In this document: positions 17,673-26,710 of the stretch, piece after piece
Layout of the letters: every line of letters starts with the position of its first letter
Numbering within the stretch: position 1 is the stretch's first letter
DNA from: Psychroflexus gondwanensis ACAM 44
Lineage (GTDB): Bacteria; Bacteroidota; Bacteroidia; Flavobacteriales; Flavobacteriaceae
DNA length: 64,000 nucleotides
Reading direction: 5' to 3'
Assembly (NCBI RefSeq): GCF_000355905.1
Contig: NZ_APLF01000009.1
Coordinates: 1 to 64,000, forward strand
Notes under the pieces: generated by a model
Told to the model about the DNA's origin: nothing
What the model saw: the letters and a program-made list of their open reading frames with translations, nothing else
Database searches by the model: none
Translations under genes and position numbers: made by a program

Positions 17673-17713
17673 AACATCAATAATTTATTAATGAACACTA
17701 AATAAAATTTAAC

Positions 17714-18193
17714 ATGAAAACTTTACAAATCGCAGTAATCTCAATGTTTGTTTGTGCATTCTCTTTCCAAACTCAAGCGCAAGAACTAAAAACAGAAAAA
17801 GCAAATTTAGAAATCATAAATGGACTCTATGAGTTCTTCGGTAAAGGTGATATCCCTTCTGTTTTAGGGCTAATGGACAAAGAAATTATGTGGAATGAAG
17901 CTGAGAGTAATTCCCTAGCAGACGGCAATCCTTACGTTGGTCCAGAAGCTGTATTAAATGGTGTTTTTGGAAGAATAGGTACAACCTATAAAGCCTTCAG
18001 CTTAACAGATATTGAGCTACACGATATGCATAATAACAAAGTGTTAGCGACCTTATATTACGTAGTTACTGGAAATAATGGGAAAAACTATGAGGTACAA
18101 GCGGCCCACCTTTGGACTTTAAAAGATGGAAAAATTATAAAATTTCAGCAGTATGCAGATACTAAGAAATTGGCAGAGGCGGAGCAAAAATAA
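17714..18193 (+). CDS. Secreted SnoaL/NTF2-like protein
   Basis: 159 aa with a signal peptide (MKTLQIAVISMFVCAFSFQT, cut near AQA). The mature part is a cone-shaped NTF2/SnoaL fold: helix NLEIINGLYEFFGKGDIPSV, then LGLMDKEIMWNEAE and the YVGPEAVLNGVFGRIG block, ending in AAHLWTLKDGKIIKFQQYAD. Such proteins can be small hydrolases, isomerases or simple binders; no catalytic residues can be assigned. It sits between two SDR genes, 20 bases before the next. Confidence 0.85.
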   Translation: MKTLQIAVISMFVCAFSFQTQAQELKTEKANLEIINGLYEFFGKGDIPSVLGLMDKEIMWNEAESNSLADGNPYVGPEAVLNGVFGRIGTTYKAFSLTDIELHDMHNNKVLATLYYVVTGNNGKNYEVQAAHLWTLKDGKIIKFQQYADTKKLAEAEQK

Positions 18194-18213
18194 CACGACT
18201 AACCCAATAAATT

Positions 18214-19069
18214 ATGAAAACAGCATTAATTACAGGAACAAGTAAAGGCATCGGCCTTGAAACCGCATTGGCTTTCGGACGCGCAGGATATAAAGTATTT
18301 GCAACCATGCGAAATCCAGCAAAGGCTGACGATTTTAGACAACGAATAAATTCCGAATCCTTGGACATCCAAATTTCAGAAATGGATGTGGATTCTGATA
18401 CATCAGTTAAAAAATGTATCGATGCCATAACTCAAAACCATGGGCAGGTTGATAAGCTAGTCAACAATGCAGGCATCGAACGCCATGGCTCAGTGGAAGA
18501 AATGCCGATAGAAAATTTTTGAGGCGGTTATGAATACCAATTATCTTGGAGTATTGCGTTGCACCAAAGCGCTATTGCCTCAAATGCGACAAAATAAAAA
18601 AGGATGTATCATCAATGTAGCCTCTGTTTCTGGCCACATTGCCAACAGCCCTTTGGGAGCTTATGCTGCAAGTAAATTTGCGCTTGAAGCTATTAGTGAA
18701 GCTTTGGCGCAAGAAATAAAATCTTTTGATATTAAAGTAGCCATTGTAGAACCAGGTATTATCAACACTGATATGGCAACTGATATTTCGGTAGATAAAA
18801 TCTCTTTGTATCCGCATTCCAAAAGAATTGCAGGTATGTTTTCGGCATCGCTAAAAAATCCAACACCACCAACCTTATTGGCAGACAAGGTTTTAGAAGT
18901 TGCAGAAAGCAATAGCTGGAAATTAAGGCATCCCATTGGACCAGACGCAGAACCCTTCATCGCATGGCGCGCTACCATGACAGATGAAGCATGGGTGGAT
19001 CGGAATGCCGTTGATGATGATGAATGGTATGAAGCCGTTCAAAGCACATTTGGATTGGATGCCAGATAA
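18214..19069 (+). pseudogene. SDR-family oxidoreductase, interrupted by a one-base frameshift
   Basis: Two reading frames, 18214-18522 (102 aa) and 18530-19069 (179 aa), are the two halves of one SDR of about 284 aa. The first has TGTSKGIGLE and NNAGIERHGS, the second MNTNYLGVLRC, VASVSGHIAN, YAASKFAL and IVEPGIINT. The break is in a run of five T at 18516-18520. With four T the frame reads IENFEAVMNTNY without interruption. Apart from this base the protein looks intact, so it may be a recent mutation, phase variation or a sequencing error. I list it as a pseudogene on the sequence as given. Confidence 0.85.
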
Positions 19070-19239
19070 CTATTTATAAAAATAATTTCTCAAAAAAGGT
19101 TTTTATTATGGATTTCACACCCATCAATGCACAATTTCTCAACCGTCAAAATTTTTCAAAATGAAATCTAAAAATCAAGATGCTTTTCATTAAAAAGGGA
19201 TCATCATAACCATTAACCAACTATCAAAACCAACCAAAA

Positions 19240-20562
19240 ATGAGAACAACGCAAACCTCATTAACCCCATTAAAAGCACTCGACCGTATTCAATCTTTAG
19301 ATGTAATGAGAGGTATCGTGCTTTTTGGAATTTTATTGATGAACATCAATGGTATGGCATTGGCACATGCTTATGAAGACCCAACAATATCTGGAGGAGC
19401 TAAAGGATGGGATCTCTATACTTGGGTCACCACCAATATGCTTTTCGAAGGAACGATGAGGGCTTTATTCTCACTATTATTTGGAGCAGGAATGTTTATT
19501 TTTTTAGACCGTCTAGAAAAGAAAGGTGCTGGCATCAAGGCTGCTGATATTTACTTTAGACGTTTACTATGGTTGCTTCTTTTTGGACTCATACATGCCT
19601 ATCTCCTATTATGGTATGGAGAGATTTTATTTAGCTATGCGCTTATGGGGTTTTTAGTGTATTCGTTTCGAAATATGGCGCCTAAAAAGTTAATCTTCAT
19701 TGCACTCATTTTATTTTCAATTGGCACCGTTTGGAATTATGCCGATTATAAATCTGATGTTAAAATGATCGAAAACCTTGAATTGGTAGAACAATTCAAA
19801 TCGGAAGGCAAAGCACTTACCGATGAATTAGAAGAAGCTACAGAGCAATGGGAAGACCTACAAAAAGAGCGCTCGCCTGAAGCCATTGCGGAATACAATT
19901 CAAACATGCAAAAAAATTATTTTGGCGTGGTGGCCTTTTTAGCACCTCAAAATTTTAATTTTCATAAGTATTATTTATTCCGTTACGATGTTTGGGATAT
20001 TTTGAGCATGATGCTCTTGGGTATTGCGTTTTTAAAATTTAAGCTACTTTCTGCAGTAAAATCCTATCGTTTTTATGGCATTATGATGGGTGTGGGTTAT
20101 GGCGTTGGATTAAGTGTTAATTATTATGAAGTTCAAATGATCATCGAGAACAACTTCTCGTTATTGAGTTTTTCAAAATCCAATATTACCTATGAATTAG
20201 GTCGCGTTGCTGTTGCCATGGGACATATAGGCGCCATCATGTTGCTCTGCAAATTACCTGTTTTATCGCTGTTGAAAAATGCCCTTGGTGCGGTGGGTAA
20301 AATGGCGCTGACCAATTATGTAATGCACTCAGTCATTGCTATGTTCCTATTTACAGGAGCTGGATTTGGCCTGTTTGGGGAGTTTCAGCGTCATGAACTA
20401 TTGTACATCGTGTTTACAATCTGGATTTTTCAGCTCATTGCAAGTCCTATTTGGCTCAAGTATCACTATTTCGGTCCATTGGAGTGGCTATGGCGCAATT
20501 TGAGCTATCAAAAAAGACATGCTTTGAGAAAGAAACATTCAGAATACCAAAGCCTAAAATAG
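19240..20562 (+). CDS. DUF418-domain integral membrane protein
   Basis: A polytopic membrane protein of 440 aa with about nine to ten TM segments. The start RIQSLDVMRGIVLFGILLMN is the typical opening of DUF418/heparan-alpha-glucosaminide acetyltransferase-like proteins, and the C-terminal half (about 270-420: LGAVGKMALTNYVMHSVIA, SPIWLKYHYFGPLEWLWR) is the DUF418 domain. A charged helical segment (about 190-225) lies between the TM groups. The family is tied to acyl transfer across membranes only by distant similarity; function is unknown. The 170 bases upstream hold no gene. Confidence 0.9.
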   Translation: MRTTQTSLTPLKALDRIQSLDVMRGIVLFGILLMNINGMALAHAYEDPTISGGAKGWDLYTWVTTNMLFEGTMRALFSLLFGAGMFIFLDRLEKKGAGIKAADIYFRRLLWLLLFGLIHAYLLLWYGEILFSYALMGFLVYSFRNMAPKKLIFIALILFSIGTVWNYADYKSDVKMIENLELVEQFKSEGKALTDELEEATEQWEDLQKERSPEAIAEYNSNMQKNYFGVVAFLAPQNFNFHKYYLFRYDVWDILSMMLLGIAFLKFKLLSAVKSYRFYGIMMGVGYGVGLSVNYYEVQMIIENNFSLLSFSKSNITYELGRVAVAMGHIGAIMLLCKLPVLSLLKNALGAVGKMALTNYVMHSVIAMFLFTGAGFGLFGEFQRHELLYIVFTIWIFQLIASPIWLKYHYFGPLEWLWRNLSYQKRHALRKKHSEYQSLK

Positions 20563-20610
20563 CACATAGAAACATATGAAAGCCACCCTCTTAAATGCCG
20601 AAATTGTAAA

Positions 20611-21945
20611 ATGAAAAAATTTCCAAATGCAATCGTCATCATTCTATCTGTGATACTATTCGCCTGGATACTTACATTTATTATTCCACAAGGCAGTTAT
20701 GAAAGGACATTAAACGAAACAACCGAGCTAACAAGTGTAGTGCCTGACTCCTACCAACAAGAGGAATTACCACATCTTTCTGTCTTTGATTTACTGCTTG
20801 CCATACCTAAGGGAATCGTAGGGCGTGCAGATTTAGTTGTTTTAATACTTCTCCTCGGAGGCTGCTTTTATCTCATTGAGAAGACAGGTGCACTTCAACA
20901 AGGGCTAAATCAGCTTATTGTAATATTAGCTGGTAAAGAGTCCCTTGCATTAGTCATTATTTCATTACTATTTATAACGGGTGGCTTTACAATTGGCTTA
21001 CAAGAAGAAATCATAGCCATGACTCCTATATTGCTTCTGTTTGGACGTAGTATAGGGTACAATGCTAACACTATTGTTTCGTCAAGCCTTGGATCTGCTA
21101 TCGTGGGCTCTTCTTTTAGTCCTTTTAATCCATTTGGTGTGGTGATTGCACAAAAAGAAGCAGGTTTAGAGCTTCTTTCTGGATATGAATTTAGGCTGAT
21201 TGTTTTAGCCATTGCTTCCCTTGTTTGGATTTTTTATATACTTCAATATAGCCGAAAAAATCGCATTGAAAAGTCAGTACAAAAGATAGTAACTGAAAAG
21301 TTAAGCTTTAGAAATAAACTAATTCTGATGCTTCTTGCCATTACATTTTCAATTGTCACTTACGGTTTGATTTCACTTAATTGGGGTTATAATGAAATGT
21401 CTGCCTGCTTCTTTGTTTTAGCATTGACTTGTGGCTGTATTGCAGGCTTTAGCCTTAACAAAACCACTGAAATTTATATTGGCGGTTTTAAAGAAATGGT
21501 TTTTGCAGCATTAATTATAGGATTGGCAAATGGCGTATCTGTAATTTTAAAAGAGGGGATGATCATTGACACAATCGTATATGGGCTTTTCGGTCCTTTG
21601 CAGCATCTTCCGCCAGCACTATCTGCAGTGCTAATGATGGTATCTCACTCCATATTACATTTCCCAATGCCAAGCACCTCTGGCCATGCTATTTTAACCA
21701 TGCCTATTCTAAGTCCATTGTCAGACTTAATAGGACTATCAAGACAAATTTGTGTACTGGCTTATCAATATGGTGCTATTATGATGGATTTAATTGTACC
21801 CACCAACGGAGCTACCATGGCCGTCATCGCCCTAGCTGGCACCAATTATAAAAACTGGTTAAAATTCATCGTGAAGCCAGTTTTAATAATGATGGGCATT
21901 GGGGCACTTGCGATTTTAATCGCCGTACAAATTGGCTATAGTTAA
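20611..21945 (+). CDS. YfcC/DcuC-like carrier
   Basis: An inner-membrane transporter of 444 aa with about twelve TM segments, of the C4-dicarboxylate anaerobic carrier (YfcC) superfamily. It has the opening FPNAIVIILSVILFAWILTFIIPQGSY, a GGFTIGLQEE stretch and re-entrant-like SSSLGSAIVGSSFSPFNPF in the first half. The matching HSILHFPMPSTSGHAIL and LIVPTNGATMAVIA lie in the second half. Relatives are often annotated as carboxylate or amino-acid/peptide carriers. In this context, before a secreted S9 peptidase, uptake of a small peptide or amino acid is conceivable but unproven. Confidence 0.85.
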   Translation: MKKFPNAIVIILSVILFAWILTFIIPQGSYERTLNETTELTSVVPDSYQQEELPHLSVFDLLLAIPKGIVGRADLVVLILLLGGCFYLIEKTGALQQGLNQLIVILAGKESLALVIISLLFITGGFTIGLQEEIIAMTPILLLFGRSIGYNANTIVSSSLGSAIVGSSFSPFNPFGVVIAQKEAGLELLSGYEFRLIVLAIASLVWIFYILQYSRKNRIEKSVQKIVTEKLSFRNKLILMLLAITFSIVTYGLISLNWGYNEMSACFFVLALTCGCIAGFSLNKTTEIYIGGFKEMVFAALIIGLANGVSVILKEGMIIDTIVYGLFGPLQHLPPALSAVLMMVSHSILHFPMPSTSGHAILTMPILSPLSDLIGLSRQICVLAYQYGAIMMDLIVPTNGATMAVIALAGTNYKNWLKFIVKPVLIMMGIGALAILIAVQIGYS

Positions 21946-22461
21946 AAGCAGATGAATAATGATGATCTACATAATTCTTCTTTTAAAGAAAAGGAGGATA
22001 AAGTCGAAAATGGTCTGGATTACTACCCTGAAACACTTTTTATCGCTTGTGGCACTGAGTTTAGCGCTATGGCTTTGGCCCAAAAAGATGACAGAAAAGC
22101 AGCTTAGACCGAAGCTAAAAACAGCATTGAGGACCATATCGCCACATCTATTTTCTGGCCGACGATCTTCTGAAAGGCAGAGAAACTGGAACCCCTAAAA
22201 ATGGAACAGAGCGAAGCTTCTAACATTTTGACTTTCAAAACATAATGCTGCCTCAAACGCCAAGACCACATGAAGATGTGATTGACAGTTACTGCTTTAA
22301 AACCTAATTTAGCTTGTGTTGTAGTTCAACAGTTTTAGGCTTCGTTTTAAAAGTGAGCAAAAGCTTATGAAACCATAAATGACATTATTTCTAATAAAAA
22401 GGATTTAGAGCCAACAAGAAAATAAACTCGTGAACTATCTAAAAAATTTAAAACCAAAAAC
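21946..22461. other. Intergenic region with a possible decayed small reading frame
   Basis: This 516-base stretch has no convincing gene. An ATG at 21952 opens a 51-codon frame (ending at TAG, 22105-22107) that reads on in the same frame for another 21 codons (TEAKNSIEDHIATSIFWPTI) before the next stop. Its codon pattern looks coding-like, so it may be a decayed gene, but I recognise no family. The rest holds operator-promoter site 3 (22266-22312) and a 150-base leader before the S9 peptidase. Confidence 0.35.
22266..22312 (+). promoter_or_regulatory. Putative operator-promoter module upstream of the S9 peptidase (site 3)
   Basis: CCACAT-GAAG-ATGTGATT (22266-22283) runs into TTGACA (22282-22287), and exactly 20 bases after TTG stands TAATTTAG (22305-22312). 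Site 2 shares ATGTGATTGACA and the same spacing; site 1, on the other strand, shares CCACAT-N4-ATGTGATTG. The next start codon is 150 bases on (22462), so the peptidase would have a long leader. Confidence 0.62.
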
Positions 22462-24639
22462 ATGATGAAAAAAACAATTCTTTTCGCTCTCGTTGCACTT
22501 ATTAGTTCAACCGCGTTCGCACAATGGAACTACCCAACAACAAAAAAGGTAGAAGTAATTGACACGTACTTTGGTGTAGATTACAAAGACAATTATCGTT
22601 GGCTAGAGGATTTAAATAATCCCGAAGTAGAAACATGGTTTAAACAGCAAGCCGAATTATCTGATGCCACCATGAGCAACATTTCTGGAAGGGATGAACT
22701 CATTGCCGAATGGCGAAAACTGGATGCATTGCAATCAGAAACGTTTAGCGACCTAAAAAAAATAGGCGAACGCATCTTCTTTAAAAAACGAATGCCTGGC
22801 GACAAAGTAGGTAAAATCTATTACCGTGAAACAATGAACAGCCCAGATATATTGCTTTTTGACCCATTGAGTTTCAAAGAAGGTAAAACCTTGTCCGTCG
22901 AAAGTTTTATACCCAGTTATGATGGCAAAAAACTATTGATAGGCTATTCGGAAAACGGGGCAGAAATTTCTATCCTTCAGGTTTTGGATATCGATTCCAA
23001 CACCTTTTTGCCAGATCTTATTCCTTCCGCTTCCGGTGCCATGGGTTGGTCTTTTGACGATAGTGCCTTCATGTATATGTGGATAAAATCTACTGATAAC
23101 AAAGATCCAGAGGGGAGATTAAACCCTAAAACAAAATTGCACAAATTAGGAACAAACTACAAAACCGACATCGATTTTTTCAGTAATGAAGCCTATCCAG
23201 ATTTGGATATTCCTTCCAAAGCCTATCCCTATATATCACTTTCGAAAAATGCAAAAGACTATGTGTTTGCAGGACAGGGAACGGTTGCCAAAGAATTAAT
23301 ACTGTATTATGCACCAATAGATCAATTTAATTCAGAAAATATAGAGTGGAAAACCTTATGTAAAGCAACGGATCAATTGATAAACGGTACACCAGACCTA
23401 GGAGGTTCACTAGCAATTTTTGGGACAAACGTGTATGCCATTACCTATAAGGATGCCCCAAAATACAAGCTGATTGCAACCGATTTGAAAAACCCGGATT
23501 GGGCAAATGCCGAAACCGTTGTTGCCGAAAAAGATATGAGTTTAACAGGATATACCCGTAGTAAAGATTATCTCTTACTCAATTATAGTGATGGGATCAA
23601 TTCACATCTTTTTAAATTTAATCCCAAAACAAAGACAAATACAAAGATCACCTTACCCTTTATGGGAATTGCCAAGGCAAAATGTATAGATACCAAAACG
23701 AACGACTTTATCATAGACCTTACCTCTTGGAACAAACCGCTGACCGAATTTTCATTCGATGCCGATACTGAAAAATTTACGGCAAGTCCGTGGAATACAC
23801 CTGTAACCTACCCTGCCGAATACAATGATTTGATTGTAGAAGAAGTAGAAGTAAAAGGCCACGACGGCGTGATGATTCCCTTATCGATTATCTATAAAAA
23901 AGGGACAAAAAAAGACGGTTCTAATGTTTGTTTTATGAGAAGTTACGGCGCTTATGGATATAGTATGACACCATCTTTTAGCTCCTTTGCTAATGCATTA
24001 GTCACAAAAGGCGTGGTATATGCAGTTCCACACGTACGTGGTGGAGGCGAAAAGGGCGAAGCATGGTATAAAGCAGGTTATAAAACTACCAAACCTAATA
24101 CGTGGAAAGATTTTATTAGCTGTGCAGAATATCTTATTGAACAAGGCTTTACCCAATCGTCCAAATTATCTGGTATGGGCACAAGTGCTAGAGGAATCTT
24201 AATTTCGAGAGCCATTACAGAAAGACCCGATTTGTTTGCAGCAGCCATTAATAATGTAGGAACTTCCAATAAAATGCGAGGCGAATTTTCAGCAAATGGC
24301 CCAGCAAATGTTCCAGAATTTGGAACCGTTACAGACCCCATCGAAGTAAAAGCACTCTACGAAATGGACGGCATGCAACACGTAAAAGATGGGGTGAACT
24401 ATCCCGCAGTAATCAATATAGCCGGTTGGACAGACTCGCGTGTTGTGGCATGGCAACCCGGCAAATTTGCAGCAGCCCTTCAAAATGCAACAGCATCCAG
24501 CAAACCCGTTTTAATGAAAGTAAATTATGATAACGGCCACTTTACCGAAGACAGAGAAGTAACCTGGGCAAATTTTGCAGACCAGTTTGCCTTTGTGATG
24601 TGGCAGACAGGGCATCCAGATTTTCAGGTGAAAAAGTAA
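22462..24639 (+). CDS. Secreted prolyl-oligopeptidase-family (S9A-like) serine peptidase
   Basis: 725 aa with a signal peptide (MMKKTILFALVALISSTAFA), so probably periplasmic or exported. The opening WNYPTTKKVEVIDTYFGVDYKDNYRWLED is the classic N-terminus of prolyl oligopeptidases, followed by a beta-propeller (about 80-440) and an alpha/beta-hydrolase domain. The triad can be placed at S575 (GTSARG), D658 (GWTDSRV) and H693 (NYDNGHF). The nucleophile elbow is GTSARG rather than the usual GGSNGG/GGSAGG, with Arg at +2, which may alter activity. Such enzymes cleave short peptides after proline. It is preceded by the conserved operator module. Confidence 0.92.
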   Translation: MMKKTILFALVALISSTAFAQWNYPTTKKVEVIDTYFGVDYKDNYRWLEDLNNPEVETWFKQQAELSDATMSNISGRDELIAEWRKLDALQSETFSDLKKIGERIFFKKRMPGDKVGKIYYRETMNSPDILLFDPLSFKEGKTLSVESFIPSYDGKKLLIGYSENGAEISILQVLDIDSNTFLPDLIPSASGAMGWSFDDSAFMYMWIKSTDNKDPEGRLNPKTKLHKLGTNYKTDIDFFSNEAYPDLDIPSKAYPYISLSKNAKDYVFAGQGTVAKELILYYAPIDQFNSENIEWKTLCKATDQLINGTPDLGGSLAIFGTNVYAITYKDAPKYKLIATDLKNPDWANAETVVAEKDMSLTGYTRSKDYLLLNYSDGINSHLFKFNPKTKTNTKITLPFMGIAKAKCIDTKTNDFIIDLTSWNKPLTEFSFDADTEKFTASPWNTPVTYPAEYNDLIVEEVEVKGHDGVMIPLSIIYKKGTKKDGSNVCFMRSYGAYGYSMTPSFSSFANALVTKGVVYAVPHVRGGGEKGEAWYKAGYKTTKPNTWKDFISCAEYLIEQGFTQSSKLSGMGTSARGILISRAITERPDLFAAAINNVGTSNKMRGEFSANGPANVPEFGTVTDPIEVKALYEMDGMQHVKDGVNYPAVINIAGWTDSRVVAWQPGKFAAALQNATASSKPVLMKVNYDNGHFTEDREVTWANFADQFAFVMWQTGHPDFQVKK

Positions 24640-24667
24640 AGATTGCTCATAATTATAATATTGTTTT

Positions 24668-24708
24668 TGACTGTTCGAGCCTGCTTTACCAGCAGGCAGG
24701 AGCAGTCA
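24668..24708. repeat. Long imperfect palindrome
   Basis: Arms TGACTGTTCGAGCCTGCT (24668-24685) and its near complement (24691-24708, 15 of 18 pairs) enclose a 5-base loop. It lies just after the S9 peptidase stop. No T run follows, so it is not a classic terminator; the CCTGC/GCAGG core recalls the interspersed GCCTGCC-type palindromes of Bacteroidota. A related core occurs at 28330-28346. Confidence 0.6.
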
Positions 24709-24789
24709 ATAATAATAAAATCGAGCAAGTTTTGTTTCGACTTTTGTTTATCCTGTATTAGCGCACATATAAATAAAAACTTCAAACTA

Positions 24790-25473
24790 ATGAAGACCAT
24801 CAATTTAATAATCTATTTCACATTTTTAATCCTGCTTATGGGTTGTGAAAAATCATCAAACAAGCGGACCATTGTCATTGAAAAAGGCAAAGTAGGAATG
24901 ATTGGATTTGGGTCGTTAATGTCTCTTAACAGAACTGAAGAAGTATTCAAACACTCCTACACAGACTCCATTTATTTAGTTCATCTGGAAGGTTTTCAAA
25001 GAAGCTGGGATTTTGTTGCTTCTAATGATGACAAAGGCTACACAACAGAAGAATTGAAAAATGATGGCTATTACATTCGAGACAATGACACGTTGCCTTT
25101 TGACAAATCTATTTACTTAAACATTACAGCACAAAAAGGGGGCGCTATGAATTGTGTTCTGTATATGGTAACAGAGGAAGAAATTAAAGATATTGATCTT
25201 TATGAATTTGGATACGAACGGATAGATGTAAGCGAAAAGATTACCGAATATAATTTTAAGGGAGGAAAAGTTTACGCCTATAAAGCCACGCCTGAATATG
25301 TATATGATTCGGAAAAAACCAAAGGTGTAACTATAATTCCCCAAGATTATGTGGATTTAGTAACCAAGGCTTGCGATAGTATTGGATTCGATTTTAGAAA
25401 AGAATATGATGCGACAACAAGTCCTTTGAATTTGGAATTAACTGCACCAGTTATCTGGAAAAAGGTACGATAA
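24790..25473 (+). CDS. Lipoprotein with gamma-glutamylcyclotransferase-like fold
   Basis: 227 aa from the ATG at 24790, which gives a proper lipoprotein signal (IIYFTFLILLMGCEKSS). The longer frame from 24643 crosses the palindrome at 24668 and has no such signal. The mature part opens with VGMIGFGSLMSLNRTEEVF, matching the YGSLM-type binding loop of GGCT-like/AIG2 proteins, with IYLVHLEGFQRSWDF and GAMNCVLYMVTEEEIKDIDLYEFGYER as the matching later blocks. A catalytic Glu may lie in that last segment. A surface-anchored member is unusual; substrate unknown. Confidence 0.75.
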   Translation: MKTINLIIYFTFLILLMGCEKSSNKRTIVIEKGKVGMIGFGSLMSLNRTEEVFKHSYTDSIYLVHLEGFQRSWDFVASNDDKGYTTEELKNDGYYIRDNDTLPFDKSIYLNITAQKGGAMNCVLYMVTEEEIKDIDLYEFGYERIDVSEKITEYNFKGGKVYAYKATPEYVYDSEKTKGVTIIPQDYVDLVTKACDSIGFDFRKEYDATTSPLNLELTAPVIWKKVR

Positions 25474-25523
25474 TATAAAGGCTAACATCTTAAAATAGTA
25501 GTGGATAAAAACGAGAATGATTT

Positions 25524-25557
25524 AAAATCCCAAAGCGTCGCGGGCTTTCGGGTTTTC
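25524..25557 (+). terminator. Terminator-like hairpin
   Basis: AAAATCCCAAAGC pairs with GCTTTCGGGTTTT (one mismatch) around a 7-base loop. The A and T tails would also permit termination on the other strand. It follows the GGCT-like lipoprotein gene by 50 bases. Confidence 0.6.
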
Positions 25558-25691
25558 TATTTACCAAATGGGTTATTTAAACACTATTTCTAGTCTAATT
25601 TAATCAAGTTGGCATTAATTGGGCCAGCTCGTGGACAAAGACTCGTAAACCGACAAAAGCAAAAAATAAATCAATAATTAATTATCATAAA

Positions 25692-26192
25692 ATGAAGACA
25701 CACAACTATTCAATCCTAACATTAATCGCTGTTCTATTCCTTTGTTTGGGTTGTCAGTCAAATAGCGAATTAGAGAACGCAGACTACAATCGAAAGCTTA
25801 TACTTCAATACCATGAGGTTTGGAACACTGGACAAGTAGAAAAATTAAATGAAATATTAGCTCCTGACTTTGTATGTCATTATTTAACTGATCAGGAGTG
25901 GAAAGGCATTGCCGGATCCAAAACTGAAATCGTTAATTGGAGAGCGCTATTTCCCGACTGGCATGAAGAAGTAGTCGATATTATTATTGAAAAAGACAAA
26001 GTGGTAACACGCTATAATTCCACAGGAACACATTCGGGAACTTATGAAGGAATTGATTCGACTGGGACTAAAGTGATGATTGCTGAAATATCCATTTACC
26101 GAATTAAGGACGGCAAACTTGCTGAACAATGGTGCCTTATGGACGATTCAGCTTTAAAAAATCAACTCATAAAATCTCTAAAACCTATTTAG
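25692..26192 (+). CDS. Lipoprotein of the SnoaL-like ester-cyclase family
   Basis: 166 aa with a lipoprotein signal (LIAVLFLCLGCQSN, lipidated Cys near residue 21). The mature domain is SnoaL-like: LILQYHEVWNTGQVEKLNEIL, APDFVCHYL, GIAGSKTEIVNWRALFPDWH, the VTRYNSTGTHSGTYEGIDST strand pair and IYRIKDGKLAEQWCLMD. Family members include polyketide cyclases, but many are simple binders. It has its own upstream gap of 218 bases. Confidence 0.87.
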   Translation: MKTHNYSILTLIAVLFLCLGCQSNSELENADYNRKLILQYHEVWNTGQVEKLNEILAPDFVCHYLTDQEWKGIAGSKTEIVNWRALFPDWHEEVVDIIIEKDKVVTRYNSTGTHSGTYEGIDSTGTKVMIAEISIYRIKDGKLAEQWCLMDDSALKNQLIKSLKPI

Positions 26193-26254
26193 ACAAGGAT
26201 TTGACCCACTGACAATTGGGGGCTCTTGAAATATAAAATTCAAAAAAAGAAGTT

Positions 26255-26710
26255 ATGAAAAAAGCAATCATTCTACTCCTTTTAATTCAGTTTTCTAATG
26301 TTGTCATTGGGCAAGAAAAGAAAGAGTTCTCTCTTTCCTTTAATCACATGGCATTGTCAGTTAAAGACGTAAATGTATCAGCTGAATTTTACACAAACGT
26401 TTTGAATTTGGAAATAATTCCATTACCACCAGAAGCTAAAAACGTAAAATGGATTTCATTAGGAGATGGAAAAGAATTACACCTATTATCAATTTTCAAA
26501 GAGGAGATTAAAACAGATAAGGCTATACATCTTGCCTTATCCACTGCGAATTTTGATGCATTTGTTCAGAAACTCACAACAATGAATATTGAATTCTCTG
26601 ATTTTCCTGGAAACCTCAATAAAATTAACCTAAGACCCGATGGAATCGAACAAGTGTTCTTTCAAGACCCAGATGGCTATTGGATAGAAGTGAATAGCAT
26701 TAATAACTAA
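26255..26710 (+). CDS. Exported VOC (glyoxalase/bleomycin-resistance) family protein
   Basis: 151 aa with a signal peptide (MKKAIILLLLIQFSNVVIGQ). The mature part is one VOC module pair: FSLSFNHMALSVKDVNVSAEFYTNVLNLEIIP, KAIHLALSTANFDAFVQKL and GIEQVFFQDPDGYWIEVN. Potential metal ligands are H31 in FNHMAL, a His in AIHLAL and Glu in WIEV, the positions used by glyoxalase-type enzymes. The periplasmic location is unusual but seen in Bacteroidota. Substrate unknown. Confidence 0.87.
   Translation: MKKAIILLLLIQFSNVVIGQEKKEFSLSFNHMALSVKDVNVSAEFYTNVLNLEIIPLPPEAKNVKWISLGDGKELHLLSIFKEEIKTDKAIHLALSTANFDAFVQKLTTMNIEFSDFPGNLNKINLRPDGIEQVFFQDPDGYWIEVNSINN

Noticed and set aside
18214-19069. Programmed +1 frameshift as the explanation of the split SDR
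   Set aside because: TTT TGA G resembles such a site, but no stimulatory element is evident and SDR genes are not known to use it; a simple one-base insertion is more likely.
24643-24789. N-terminal extension of the GGCT-like lipoprotein
   Set aside because: It contains the palindrome at 24668 and would bury the lipoprotein signal; ATG 24790 is the better start.
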